From positions 1 to 64,000 of the forward strand of contig CAZGQM010000013.1 in NCBI GenBank assembly GCA_964528055.1: a stretch of DNA of 64,000 nt. Direction: 5' to 3'. This document shows, piece by piece, positions 51,615-60,013 of this stretch. Position 1 is the stretch's first letter. Each line of letters opens with the position of its first letter. The position numbers and the translations under genes were made by a program. This stretch comes from Geoanaerobacter sp964528055 (GTDB taxonomy: Bacteria; Desulfobacterota; Desulfuromonadia; Geobacterales; DSM-12255). A model generated the notes under the pieces. It did not search any database. It saw only the letters and a program-made list of their open reading frames with translations, and had not been told where the DNA came from.

Positions 51615-52990
51615 CTTTTTCTATTTTGAAGTTTCTCGGCTCTGCCTGAGATCGTAAATTCTCGTTCCCAGGCCGGGTCGGCAATCTCTGCATACCTGCG
51701 AGAGTAGTCGTCCATCTGCTCGGCCAGGCCGGTCATGATATCGGCTGCACCTTCGTGCGTCGGATAGGCGCCTTCTGCATTACAGAGCTCCCTGCCTACC
51801 TCAGGCCGATCTATGAGCATACATGGCCTGAGAAGATTCTCCACCTCCCCCTGCCTCTCACGGATCTGGGTGAAGAATGGCGATGCAAGGGCATCCCTTA
51901 TGGTGGTACGACGGATGTTGTCCACGGCAAAGTGGCAGAAGACGCATGGCTCGATGTCGCCATTGGCATTGATATGAAAATACTTGCGCCCTCCTGCGAT
52001 ACAGCCGCTGATGATCGGACCGTCGTTCCAGAAATCCACAAAGAGCATAGGCTTGATGTCACGAAACCCGTCAACTTTCAGCCGCAACAGATCCCGCTGT
52101 TCAGGTGTTGCCATCAGGGTAAGGTCCGGCTCGCGGCCTACCGGTACATAGGTAAAGAGCCAGAGGGCAAATACCCCCTTTTCAAGAAGCATGTCGATAT
52201 AGTTGCCATTGGTGATGATGTCGGTATTCCTGCTCGTCTGAGTGAAGGAGCCGCAGAATGAAAGGCCTGCGGCCTTAAGCAGGTCCATGGCATGCATCAC
52301 CTTCTTGAAGTGTCCTGCACCGCGACGTTCATCAGTCTCTTTCTCATACCCCTCCAGTGAGAAGGCAGGCATCACGTTACCAACCTCGATCAGCTTCTCC
52401 ACCAGAGACTCGTCAATCAGACCACCGTGCGTGAAGACCAGGAAAGCCATGTCCGAGTGTTTGCGGAATATCTCGAAGATGTCCTGCTTGAAGAATGGCT
52501 CTCCGCCCGAGATCACGGCAAAATAAACCCCCATCTCCTTCATCTGGTTCAGTACCGAGTCTATCTCTTCAAGCGAGAGTTCCAGGCTCTTACCGTAGTC
52601 CCCTGCATAACAGCCATAGCAGGAGAGGTTGCATTTCATGGTCGGGCTGATGACAACCGTAGAGGGCGGGTAGAACCCTTCACGGTCGGCCCATGCCTTG
52701 CGCTTGTTGGTGCCGGAAAGAAGGTGGTTCACCGCAAGATTAGTAATCCATTTCTGTCGCTGGTTGGGATGAACGTCACGCAAAATGCGGCGGGGAAACT
52801 CCATGCTGGGATGGTTCTCCCGAATCAGTTGCCTCATCCAGCGAATCCGCTCCTTGTAGTAATCCTTTTTGGGGATCAGCTCCATCAGATGGGTCATCCG
52901 GGCCAGTGTCTCGTTGGAGGAATTCGTAGCCAGTGACAACAGCAGGGAGACGATCTTTTCCGTGGAGTAATTCTTTATGCTCTCCATCAT
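51611..52990 (-). CDS. Radical SAM enzyme with SPASM-like C-terminus
   Basis: A 459-residue protein. An N-terminal helical extension of about 110 residues, then the radical SAM motif CNLSCYGC near residue 119 with GGEPFF, and a C-terminal Cys-rich segment (GCIAGGRKYFHINANGDIEP, CVFCHF, a later Cys) of the SPASM/twitch type. There is no B12 domain. Relatives modify peptides or small molecules by dehydrogenation or C-C bond formation; the target here is unknown. Coupled to the acyltransferase gene by a four-base overlap. Confidence 0.87.
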   Translation of the reverse strand: MMESIKNYSTEKIVSLLLSLATNSSNETLARMTHLMELIPKKDYYKERIRWMRQLIRENHPSMEFPRRILRDVHPNQRQKWITNLAVNHLLSGTNKRKAWADREGFYPPSTVVISPTMKCNLSCYGCYAGDYGKSLELSLEEIDSVLNQMKEMGVYFAVISGGEPFFKQDIFEIFRKHSDMAFLVFTHGGLIDESLVEKLIEVGNVMPAFSLEGYEKETDERRGAGHFKKVMHAMDLLKAAGLSFCGSFTQTSRNTDIITNGNYIDMLLEKGVFALWLFTYVPVGREPDLTLMATPEQRDLLRLKVDGFRDIKPMLFVDFWNDGPIISGCIAGGRKYFHINANGDIEPCVFCHFAVDNIRRTTIRDALASPFFTQIRERQGEVENLLRPCMLIDRPEVGRELCNAEGAYPTHEGAADIMTGLAEQMDDYSRRYAEIADPAWEREFTISGRAEKLQNRKR

Positions 52991-53001
52991 GGCGGTTCTC
53001 T

Positions 53002-53670
53002 CTAGTGCCTACAGAATTTTAAAAACGTCATGCAGATCCGCCAGGTATCACGTACCGGACGAAAATGACTGGTGGCCCGTCCGTCGGCAATCCGTGCGTT
53101 AATGGGGATGGAGCCTATGAAAAAGCCAGCCTGCCAACCTTTCATAAGAATCTCCATCTCAAGATCGTAGCCGTCATATTCAAGCGTCACGGAGCGCAAT
53201 AGCCGGGAAGAATAATAACGGAACCCCGACTGACTGTCATCGATATGAAACCCTGTCCGCTTCTGCATACACCAGGCACCGAAGCAGTTCCAATGACGCC
53301 TCAGCCCGGCCATCTCCTGAAACTGGGCAAAGCGTGATGCCAGCATGATGCCGGCGTCTGCCTCCCTGGCCGCCTCGACAAGCATTGATATCGCAGATGG
53401 ATCATGCTGGCCATCGGAATCAAGGGTGACCATCCCGGAAAAGCCGTGCTGAAGCCCCCACGCGAAACCGGTACGAAGGGCGACCCCCTTGCCGCAGTTA
53501 CGCTGATGGCTGATCAGATTGACCGGGAGACCGGATATCTTTCCTACTGTGCCGTCTGAGGACCCGTCATCCACAACCAGAAGCGGATACCCCTGTTGAA
53601 GTGTCTCCCTGGCGACAGCTTCGATAGTTGCAGCCGCATTGTACGCAGGGATGATTACGCAGATTCCCAC
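53002..53670 (-). CDS. Family 2 glycosyltransferase
   Basis: A 222-residue GT-A enzyme: VIIPAYNAAATIEAV, LLVVDDGSSDGT and the DxD-bearing VTLDSDGQHDPSAI. The GTG at 53670 after GGTGGA gives the family N-terminus directly; a longer frame to 53970 lies within the deacetylase gene and is not GT-like. Overlaps that gene by 16 bases. It probably adds a sugar to the lipid acceptor or product of the operon. Confidence 0.85.
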   Translation of the reverse strand: MGICVIIPAYNAAATIEAVARETLQQGYPLLVVDDGSSDGTVGKISGLPVNLISHQRNCGKGVALRTGFAWGLQHGFSGMVTLDSDGQHDPSAISMLVEAAREADAGIMLASRFAQFQEMAGLRRHWNCFGAWCMQKRTGFHIDDSQSGFRYYSSRLLRSVTLEYDGYDLEMEILMKGWQAGFFIGSIPINARIADGRATSHFRPVRDTWRICMTFLKFCRH

Positions 53671-54473
53671 TGTTCCACCAATCGACAGAGTGGAGTAGAC
53701 CCGAACTGTCGCAATATTGTTACAAGACGCTCCGTTGCGTCTTTCCGCGGCCCGTAAACCGCAAAGTTCCTGATCGGCGAGAGCCGCAGCCGCGGCCCGT
53801 AAGGGTCCAGTTCGCGGGGATGGATAAACAGGACTGCTGGTGCCCCGTCGCAATTCAATCTGCGGATAGTACGCTCGATCATCCCGATCGGGAAGAACCG
53901 GAACCCCCATCCTCCTCCTGTCGGGAGATTCCCCATGGCCGTCCGGGTTACCATCGGCGGGATCTCCCATAAACTTCCGTTTTGAAGTTTCATGAGAAAC
54001 GGGACTCGTGATCCTGCCGGATCCCCGACAAACGGGAGCGGAGAACAGCTGGAATCATATGCAAAGCCCTCTTCGAGAAGGATCTCGAAAGCCCAGGGGA
54101 TCTTTTCCCGGGAAAGAGACCACTGTGGGGCCCTGAAGCCTTTAATGGATCGTCCAGTAATCCGACTCAGAATATCGTTGGTTTGACGCAGTTCATCGCG
54201 GAATTCAGCCTTCGTCAACCCAGTTACCAGCCTATGGGAATATCCATGAGAAGCGATCTCGTGCCCGCCTGCAGCAATGTCCGCTACCATTTCGGGAAGT
54301 GCTTCAGCGACCGACCCAAGCACGAAGAAGGTTGCCTTTGCACCGCACTCATCCAGGATCCCAAGCACCTTATCGACGTTATGGTGAACACGCCAAGGAG
54401 TGCTACATGGGCTGACAGCTGAGCTTCCCCCCACATGGAACCACTCTTCTACATCTATGGAAAGGGCATTCAC
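53655..54473 (-). CDS. Polysaccharide deacetylase (DUF3473-like tail)
   Basis: A 272-residue NodB-fold deacetylase. ALSIDVEEWFHV supplies the catalytic Asp, and HEIASHGYSH the two zinc His; FRAPQWS and IHPRELDP are further family motifs. The pattern is close to deacetylases of exosortase/EPS loci with a DUF3473 tail. First gene of the minus-strand operon; divergent from the haem kinase gene. It would deacetylate a sugar, perhaps on the same glycolipid that the GT2 and acyltransferase handle. Confidence 0.88.
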   Translation of the reverse strand: MNALSIDVEEWFHVGGSSAVSPCSTPWRVHHNVDKVLGILDECGAKATFFVLGSVAEALPEMVADIAAGGHEIASHGYSHRLVTGLTKAEFRDELRQTNDILSRITGRSIKGFRAPQWSLSREKIPWAFEILLEEGFAYDSSCSPLPFVGDPAGSRVPFLMKLQNGSLWEIPPMVTRTAMGNLPTGGGWGFRFFPIGMIERTIRRLNCDGAPAVLFIHPRELDPYGPRLRLSPIRNFAVYGPRKDATERLVTILRQFGSTPLCRLVEQWESA

Positions 54474-54602
54474 AGTGAGTCGTTCAGATCATTGGTCATG
54501 GTCATTAAAACGAGAAAATAGCAGTATTATCCATGCAAAGTCAAGGCTGCATACTCTAACAACCTCTAACCTGACTGAAACAAACCCATCGGTAAATCCC
54601 CA

Positions 54603-54630
54603 TTGACCTAGACAAAAAATGATTTACAAT
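54603..54630 (+). promoter_or_regulatory. Sigma-70-type promoter of the haem kinase gene
   Basis: TTGACC at 54603-54608, 16 bases, TACAAT at 54625-54630. The predicted start lies about 28 bases before the GTG of the kinase gene. Confidence 0.55.
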
Positions 54631-54664
54631 AAGGCCATTACCCATCCTTCCTATCAGGTGTCCT

Positions 54665-56257
54665 GTGCGTTTCAGTCTCATCACTAAGCTTGCCATAGCT
54701 ACCAGCCTGGTCCTCCTCACCTGTATGATCACCTTCGCCTATACCAATATCCAAACCCTCAAGAAGCTGCTTCAGGAAGAGACTGTGGCGGATGCAGACA
54801 AGCTGACCGAGACTATCATCAACACGACCCACTACCAGATGCTTGAGAACAATCAGCTTAGGGTCTACCAGATGATTCAGGAGGTTGGTCATCAGACAGG
54901 GATCAAACATATACGGATGATCAACAAAAGTGGCCGGATTATCTTTTCCACTCAGGAAGACGAAATCGGAAAGATGGTGGACAAGAATGCCGAGGCGTGC
55001 AATATGTGCCATTTTGGCGAAACGCCTCAGGTCCACGCCTCCAGCATGAACAGAAGCCGGCTCTTCATCGACAAGGACGGCAAGGAGGTTCTGGGTCTTG
55101 CAAAGGCCATATACAACCAGGAGAGCTGTTATAACGCATCCTGCCACTTTCACCCTAAAGAGTTCCGAGTTCTGGGGGTGCTGGACGTTACTGTCTCCTT
55201 GGACACAATGCGTGAACTACTTGAATCGTACCGTTACAAACTTGGTGCACTGACATTTCTTACCCTTGTTCTTCTCTGGGTCAGCATAACTCTGTTCATG
55301 CAGTTCATGATAAACAGACCTCTCAAACACCTTGTTAAACACACCAAGCAGCTTGCAGAGGGAAAAATGGACATTACCGTGCAATCCTTTTCAAGCTATG
55401 AAATGGGGGAATTATCCGACTCCTTCAACAGCATGACCCTCAACCTGAAGAAGGCTCGTGTTGAGCTGGAAGATTGGGGGCACACCCTGGAACAGAAGGT
55501 GGAAGAGCGCACCGACGAACTCCAGCAGATACAGGGACAGCTGATCCGATCGGAAAAACTAGCTTCGCTTGGAGAACTTGTCGCTGGAATTGCCCACGAG
55601 ATAAACAACCCTCTCACCGGCATATTGATGTTCTCATCTATAATGAGCCACGACAAAAGGCTTGATCCTATCTTCAAAAATGATGTCGATACAATCGTGC
55701 GGGAGACCGAGCGTTGCGCTCGAATCGTGCGGGGGCTGCTGGATTTTTCCCGCGAAAGGAAACCGCATAAAAAACCCTCGTCAATCAATGCCATCATGGA
55801 TGCCACGCTCTCCTTGGTGAGTAACCAGTCGAGCTTCCACGATATCGAGATCCTCAGGGATTTTTCTCCCGACCTTCCCGACATGCTGGTCGACCCCAAC
55901 CAGATCGAGCAGGTCTTCGTCAATCTGATACTCAACGCCAGCCACGCCATGCCAACGGGTGGAGAGCTTCGCCTTACAACCACCGTCAGCGAAGATGGCA
56001 GCATGGTATCCATTCATATCTCTGACACTGGCTGTGGTATACCAGGAGAGAACATCCAGAAGATATTCGACCCCTTCTTCACCACCAAGGAGAATAAGGG
56101 AACCGGACTAGGACTGTCTGTATCGTACGGCATCATAGAGAGTCATGGCGGGACAATAGAGGTGAAGAGCAAGGTAGGATTCGGGACGACCTTTACCATA
56201 TACCTGCCGATTGAGCAGGAGATGGGGAGGGAAGAATTCGCGGAAACCTTGGTTTAG
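54665..56257 (+). CDS. Histidine kinase with c-type haem sensor domain
   Basis: A 530-residue kinase starting at GTG. TM1 about 8-27; a periplasmic sensor (about 30-200) with two c-haem attachment motifs: Cys112-x2-Cys115-His116 and Cys155-x4-Cys160-His161; TM2 about 197-218; HAMP; a coiled linker; HisKA with GIAHEINNPLTG (His311); and HATPase ending in KGTGLGLSVSYGI. It should read periplasmic redox state. The sigma-54 regulator gene is convergent next door, its likely partner. The sensor matches the protein at 61638 Cys for Cys. Confidence 0.88.
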   Translation: MRFSLITKLAIATSLVLLTCMITFAYTNIQTLKKLLQEETVADADKLTETIINTTHYQMLENNQLRVYQMIQEVGHQTGIKHIRMINKSGRIIFSTQEDEIGKMVDKNAEACNMCHFGETPQVHASSMNRSRLFIDKDGKEVLGLAKAIYNQESCYNASCHFHPKEFRVLGVLDVTVSLDTMRELLESYRYKLGALTFLTLVLLWVSITLFMQFMINRPLKHLVKHTKQLAEGKMDITVQSFSSYEMGELSDSFNSMTLNLKKARVELEDWGHTLEQKVEERTDELQQIQGQLIRSEKLASLGELVAGIAHEINNPLTGILMFSSIMSHDKRLDPIFKNDVDTIVRETERCARIVRGLLDFSRERKPHKKPSSINAIMDATLSLVSNQSSFHDIEILRDFSPDLPDMLVDPNQIEQVFVNLILNASHAMPTGGELRLTTTVSEDGSMVSIHISDTGCGIPGENIQKIFDPFFTTKENKGTGLGLSVSYGIIESHGGTIEVKSKVGFGTTFTIYLPIEQEMGREEFAETLV

Positions 56258-56322
56258 GTCTAGGATCCCGGATGGGCCGAACAAGAGCTGTATCAAAATC
56301 CGTTCAAAATCTACAGATTACG

Positions 56323-57738
56323 TTAATTGTTTAGCTGATTTCTGATTGAGATCCCAAGTTTTTTGAGCAGGGCCTGAAAATTGGGACGTAGCATACCGGT
56401 CTCTTCTGCCGCACGCGTAACGTTCCAGTTGTTCCGCTTCAGGGCATTGAGGACAAAGGCCTTTTCAACCGGCTCTATTGCCCTTTCACGTATCTGACGT
56501 TTCGTCTCCTTCAACTCCTCAAGGTTAAGAGGAACATACCCATCACCATTTTCTGCACGCTCGGAACGTATAGGGCCCATCTCCAGATCTTCCCTCTGAA
56601 TCAACTCACCTTCTGCAAGGACAACGGCACGCTCGATAACGTTTTCCAGTTCACGCACATTTCCTGGGAAATGGTGTTCCTCAAGCATTGAGCGAGCGTC
56701 AGGGGCGAGTCCTCGAATCTCTTTCCCCATCTTGTCAGAAAATTTTTTCAGAAAATGGCTAATAAGTAGCGGGAGGTCCCCTTTCCGTTCCTTTAAAGGA
56801 GGGAGATCCACAGGAATGATGTTCAGTCGGAAGAAGAGGTCCTCACGGAAGCTCCCTTCGGCAACAAGTGCCCGAAGGTTTTTGTTCGTTGCGGCAACAA
56901 GGCGTATGTCTATGGGGACCGGCTGAGTACCGCCGATCGGCGTAACCACTCGCTCCTGCAGAACTCGCAACAGCTTGGCCTGTGTGGTAAGGCTGATATT
57001 TGAGACCTCGTCGAGAAACAGGGTACCGCCATCAGCTACCTTGAAAAGTCCGGTCTTAGTCTGAATAGCTCCGGTAAAAGAACCTTTTACATGACCAAAC
57101 AGCTCACTTTCCAGCAGGTTTTCCGCAAGGGAGGTGCAGTCAACAGCAACGAACGCCTGGGTGCGTCGCTTGCTGTTGTTGTGGATTGCTCGCGCCACCA
57201 GTTCCTTGCCGGTGCCGCTCTCTCCTGTTATCAAAACAGTGCTGTCAGTAGGAGAAACCTGTATTATCCTTCTGTAGACCTTCTGCATCTCACGGCTCTC
57301 GCCGAGGAAATTGTCGAATCCCTGATGAGTCTGCAACTCCATCTTAAGGCAGATATTTTCCAGGAGCAGCGTCCTCTGCTCCAGTGCCTTCCGGACCTTC
57401 TCGTTTATCTGGTCGGGGGTGAACGGTTTGGCTATGTAGTCGAATGCTCCGTTTCTCATCGCCTCAACAGCGGTATCCACAGTGGAGTAGCCGGTAATGA
57501 TTATGACCGGAACCTCGGGCTGAAGGACCTTGATCGCCTTGAGCACATCCATGCCGTTCATCCCCGGCATTTTCAGGTCGCTTATAACAAGATCGAAATC
57601 CTTATCCTGAAGACGTTCGAGCCCCAGATTGCCACTGGCAGAGGTCTCAACAGAAAACCCCTCAATCTCAAGGATTCTCCTTAGTCCCTCTCTGATCACC
57701 GCCTCATCGTCGATCACCAGTACATTCGTTTTTTCCAT
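56323..57738 (-). CDS. bccR: Sigma-54 response regulator, BccR-like
   Basis: A 471-residue NtrC-type activator. Receiver with Asp in LVISDLKMPGMNG; AAA+ domain with Walker A GESGTGKE, Walker B GTLFLDEVSN and the sigma-54 loop as GSFTGA rather than GAFTGA; C-terminal Fis-like helix-turn-helix (WNVTRAAEETGMLRPNFQ). The upstream region carries a palindrome and a sigma-54 promoter in front of the cytochrome operon, its likely target. From memory, G. sulfurreducens BccR (GSU0598) controls cbcBA from the same position; the symbol rests on that synteny. Confidence 0.8.
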   Translation of the reverse strand: MEKTNVLVIDDEAVIREGLRRILEIEGFSVETSASGNLGLERLQDKDFDLVISDLKMPGMNGMDVLKAIKVLQPEVPVIIITGYSTVDTAVEAMRNGAFDYIAKPFTPDQINEKVRKALEQRTLLLENICLKMELQTHQGFDNFLGESREMQKVYRRIIQVSPTDSTVLITGESGTGKELVARAIHNNSKRRTQAFVAVDCTSLAENLLESELFGHVKGSFTGAIQTKTGLFKVADGGTLFLDEVSNISLTTQAKLLRVLQERVVTPIGGTQPVPIDIRLVAATNKNLRALVAEGSFREDLFFRLNIIPVDLPPLKERKGDLPLLISHFLKKFSDKMGKEIRGLAPDARSMLEEHHFPGNVRELENVIERAVVLAEGELIQREDLEMGPIRSERAENGDGYVPLNLEELKETKRQIRERAIEPVEKAFVLNALKRNNWNVTRAAEETGMLRPNFQALLKKLGISIRNQLNN

Positions 57739-58074
57739 TATTTACCTCAATGCCCTGTCTATGTTGCGCTTCTCTGCACGGCAGGTCATGTATAATACTT
57801 TTTGTATGCATACCCGAATTACAACATTAAGTCAAACCAATAGTGCCCCGTAAATTCCAAATCACAACTAATTACGCATTTAACTTACTTATTTTATTTA
57901 CTTTTACCACTTCAAGTCAATTCACTAACAGGTGCATTATTTTTTATACATAGCCAGATTATAATTAAAAACTCTGTTCAAAAACAGTGGGTTGACATGC
58001 TGAATAAAATAATTAATTCATGTTATTCATCCAATTAACTGTATATCATTTTTATACACACAGCCAGAGGAAAA

Positions 58075-58093
58075 TGTGCAATATTGTTGCACA
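58075..58093. promoter_or_regulatory. Candidate enhancer palindrome for the sigma-54 activator
   Basis: TGTGCAA, five bases, TTGCACA: a perfect 7-bp inverted repeat about 75-90 bases upstream of the -24 element, the usual distance for an NtrC-type activator site. Confidence 0.6.
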
Positions 58094-58166
58094 CCATCAA
58101 AATATCCGCTTGTAATTTAGCATTCCGCACCTTATATTAAGCCAATTTTAATTTGTCAATTTTATA

Positions 58167-58182
58167 TGGCACAGCAACTGCA
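58167..58182 (+). promoter_or_regulatory. Sigma-54 promoter of the cytochrome operon
   Basis: TGGCAC, then TGCA at 58179, with GG and GC ten bases apart. The predicted start near 58193 leaves a 50-base leader before the pseudo-receiver gene. Confidence 0.7.
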
Positions 58183-58244
58183 ACATTAAAATATTGATTA
58201 ATTAATTTGATATATATCTGCCCAAGTATTGGAAAGGACCGGTC

Positions 58245-58643
58245 ATGGAAGGGCTGCTTATTGCCGACAGAAACCTTGAATCCCGCCGACAGATGGCTGA
58301 CCTCTTCATAGAGGCAGGATACAATGTAATGGTGACGAATTCGGCAGCAACGGCACTTCACGGGATCTTAAAGAAAAACGCGCAGGTGGTGCTGCTCGGC
58401 GACCACCTCGAAGACCTGACCGCAGGTGAATTGGTACCACTTCTCAAGGAGTGTAACCCAAACCTGACCATCATCCTAGTCGGGGATGACATTCCATTGC
58501 CTCTGATAAGGAAACTCCGGGAAGAAGGGATATTTTATCATGCCTTCAGGCCTGAAGGTATTGACAGCTGTGATGAAATCCGTCAGGTCGTAGAATGTGC
58601 CTTCAGCAATCTGGCTAAGGCAGAACGAAACCCCGCTACCTAA
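58245..58643 (+). CDS. Pseudo-receiver domain protein
   Basis: A 132-residue single-domain CheY-like protein. The acidic pocket is lost (ADRN where DD is usual), the phosphoacceptor region reads VVLLGDHLEDL with Gly at the usual Asp position and Asp one residue later (53), and the KP motif is RP (FRPEG). Phosphorylation by a kinase is therefore doubtful. As first gene of the sigma-54-driven cytochrome operon it may act as a protein-protein adaptor. SD AAAGGA. Confidence 0.75.
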   Translation: MEGLLIADRNLESRRQMADLFIEAGYNVMVTNSAATALHGILKKNAQVVLLGDHLEDLTAGELVPLLKECNPNLTIILVGDDIPLPLIRKLREEGIFYHAFRPEGIDSCDEIRQVVECAFSNLAKAERNPAT

Positions 58644-58677
58644 AGTGATCACATACCATCGAACAGGGAGGAACGTA

Positions 58678-58905
58678 ATGAAATCAACGATTTTTGCAAC
58701 TATTGCATCATTTTTTACCGGTGTTGCACCGGCTTTTGCTGCATCCGGGGCACGGGATGACAACAGCGGTTTCTTTGTCTGGGCCTTTCTTGCCGTCTGT
58801 GCCCTTATAATTGTTGCCCAGGTGCTGCCTGCAGCAATGACACTCCTGGGATTTGCCCGAGGTGTCAAGAAAGATAGGGTCGCAAAGGAAAACGCGACAC
58901 ATTGA
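58678..58905 (+). CDS. Small membrane protein of cytochrome operon
   Basis: Seventy-five residues: a signal-like N-terminus (cleavage near AFAAS), an exposed polar stretch and one hydrophobic helix (FFVWAFLAVCALIIVAQVLP) with a basic C-terminus. SD GGGAGG, spacing five to six. Its place just before the heptahaem cytochrome suggests a small accessory subunit of the quinone-to-haem oxidoreductase. Confidence 0.75.
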   Translation: MKSTIFATIASFFTGVAPAFAASGARDDNSGFFVWAFLAVCALIIVAQVLPAAMTLLGFARGVKKDRVAKENATH

Positions 58906-58965
58906 AACCGTGGACTTTTCGGGCCGCAGCCCGCATTCAACTATCACTCGAGGGGGAGCACGATT

Positions 58966-60012
58966 ATGTTCATACGTAGAATCCTGACAGGCGCTCTGCT
59001 GGCGTTGTCGCTGATCTGGAGCACAAATGTCCAGGCAAATCCGAATGAAGCGTGCATGAAGTGTCACGGTGACAAGGCGATCCAATCAAAGGGGGGTGGA
59101 CACCTCTTCATCGACCCGGTAAAATTTGCCGGGACCGCTCATGAAACGATAGGTTGCCCTTCATGCCACGACAAAATCTCGTCCCAGCATCCGAATGACG
59201 GTATTAGGCCGCCAAGAGCACAATGCAAGGAATGCCACGCAGATGTCCAGAAGGAGTACAGCCAGAGCCTGCACGGCGGTAAGGCTGGATGCGCAGACTG
59301 TCACAATCCTCACATGGCACGCAGGCAGTCTGCCGTATCCGGCGATTTCATCAATGCACAGTGCAACAGATGCCACGACAAGGCCAAGACCGTTATCAGC
59401 CACAACAAGTGGCTGCCGCAATCGGCGCTCCATGTTGATGCAATGCCTTGCATAACATGCCACACTGGTTCTAAGAACTACGTCATTATCATGTACATTG
59501 AAAAACGACAACCCGGCAAACCTCGAAGCGACTTCAGGGAAGCTACCTTTGCCGAACTAACTGAGCTCTCCGGAGGAAAGGAGATAAAAGGCCTCATCGA
59601 CCTGAACAACGATGGACAGATATCCCTGCAGGAGTTGCGCCGGTTCAACACAAACGGTAAGTACAATGGAATGAGGCTTTGGGGGATGATGATGCCCGAG
59701 CAAAACACTCATTCCTACCAGATACTGGACAATCGATGGGACTGCACGTTCTGCCACTCCACCGGCCCCAAGGCAATGCAGACTAGCTACGTCGCCTTCC
59801 CGGACAAAAGTGGCCGCTACAGCCGCGTACCGGTAGAGAAGGGGGCTGTCCTTGACCTTCTCTACGGAACCCCAGATTTTTACATGATGGGAACCACACG
59901 AAGCACCGCACTCAACATCATAGGCGCCCTGATCCTGGTCGGCGGCATGATGTTCCCTATTTGCCACGGAAGTATCCGTTTCCTGACCAGAAATAACAGA
60001 AAGGAGCACTGA
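58966..60012 (+). CDS. cbcA: Heptahaem c-type cytochrome, CbcA-like
   Basis: A 348-residue periplasmic cytochrome with signal peptide (about 1-24) and seven CxxCH motifs (CMKCH, CPSCH, CKECH, CADCH, CNRCH, CITCH, CTFCH). Between the sixth and seventh there is a canonical EF-hand loop DLNNDGQISLQE (Asp212-Glu223), suggesting a Ca2+ site. A C-terminal membrane helix (about 309-327) anchors it. The following cytochrome b gene starts one base after the stop. In G. sulfurreducens such a pair (CbcBA) passes electrons from menaquinol at low potential (recalled); the symbol rests on that analogy. Confidence 0.82.
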   Translation: MFIRRILTGALLALSLIWSTNVQANPNEACMKCHGDKAIQSKGGGHLFIDPVKFAGTAHETIGCPSCHDKISSQHPNDGIRPPRAQCKECHADVQKEYSQSLHGGKAGCADCHNPHMARRQSAVSGDFINAQCNRCHDKAKTVISHNKWLPQSALHVDAMPCITCHTGSKNYVIIMYIEKRQPGKPRSDFREATFAELTELSGGKEIKGLIDLNNDGQISLQELRRFNTNGKYNGMRLWGMMMPEQNTHSYQILDNRWDCTFCHSTGPKAMQTSYVAFPDKSGRYSRVPVEKGAVLDLLYGTPDFYMMGTTRSTALNIIGALILVGGMMFPICHGSIRFLTRNNRKEH

Positions 60013-60013
60013 G

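Larger units (their letters stand above)
57739..58244. other. AT-rich control region of the cytochrome operon
   Basis: About 500 bases between the divergent regulator and cytochrome operons. Besides the sites listed separately it has two similar AT-rich blocks, near 57940-57960 and 58045-58070, each with TTTTTATACA followed by GCCAG. These could be extra binding sites or curved DNA. Confidence 0.5.

Noticed and set aside
53670..53970. N-terminal extension of the glycosyltransferase
   Set aside because: The extension lies inside the deacetylase gene in another frame and is low-complexity; the GT2 fold begins directly after the GTG at 53670.
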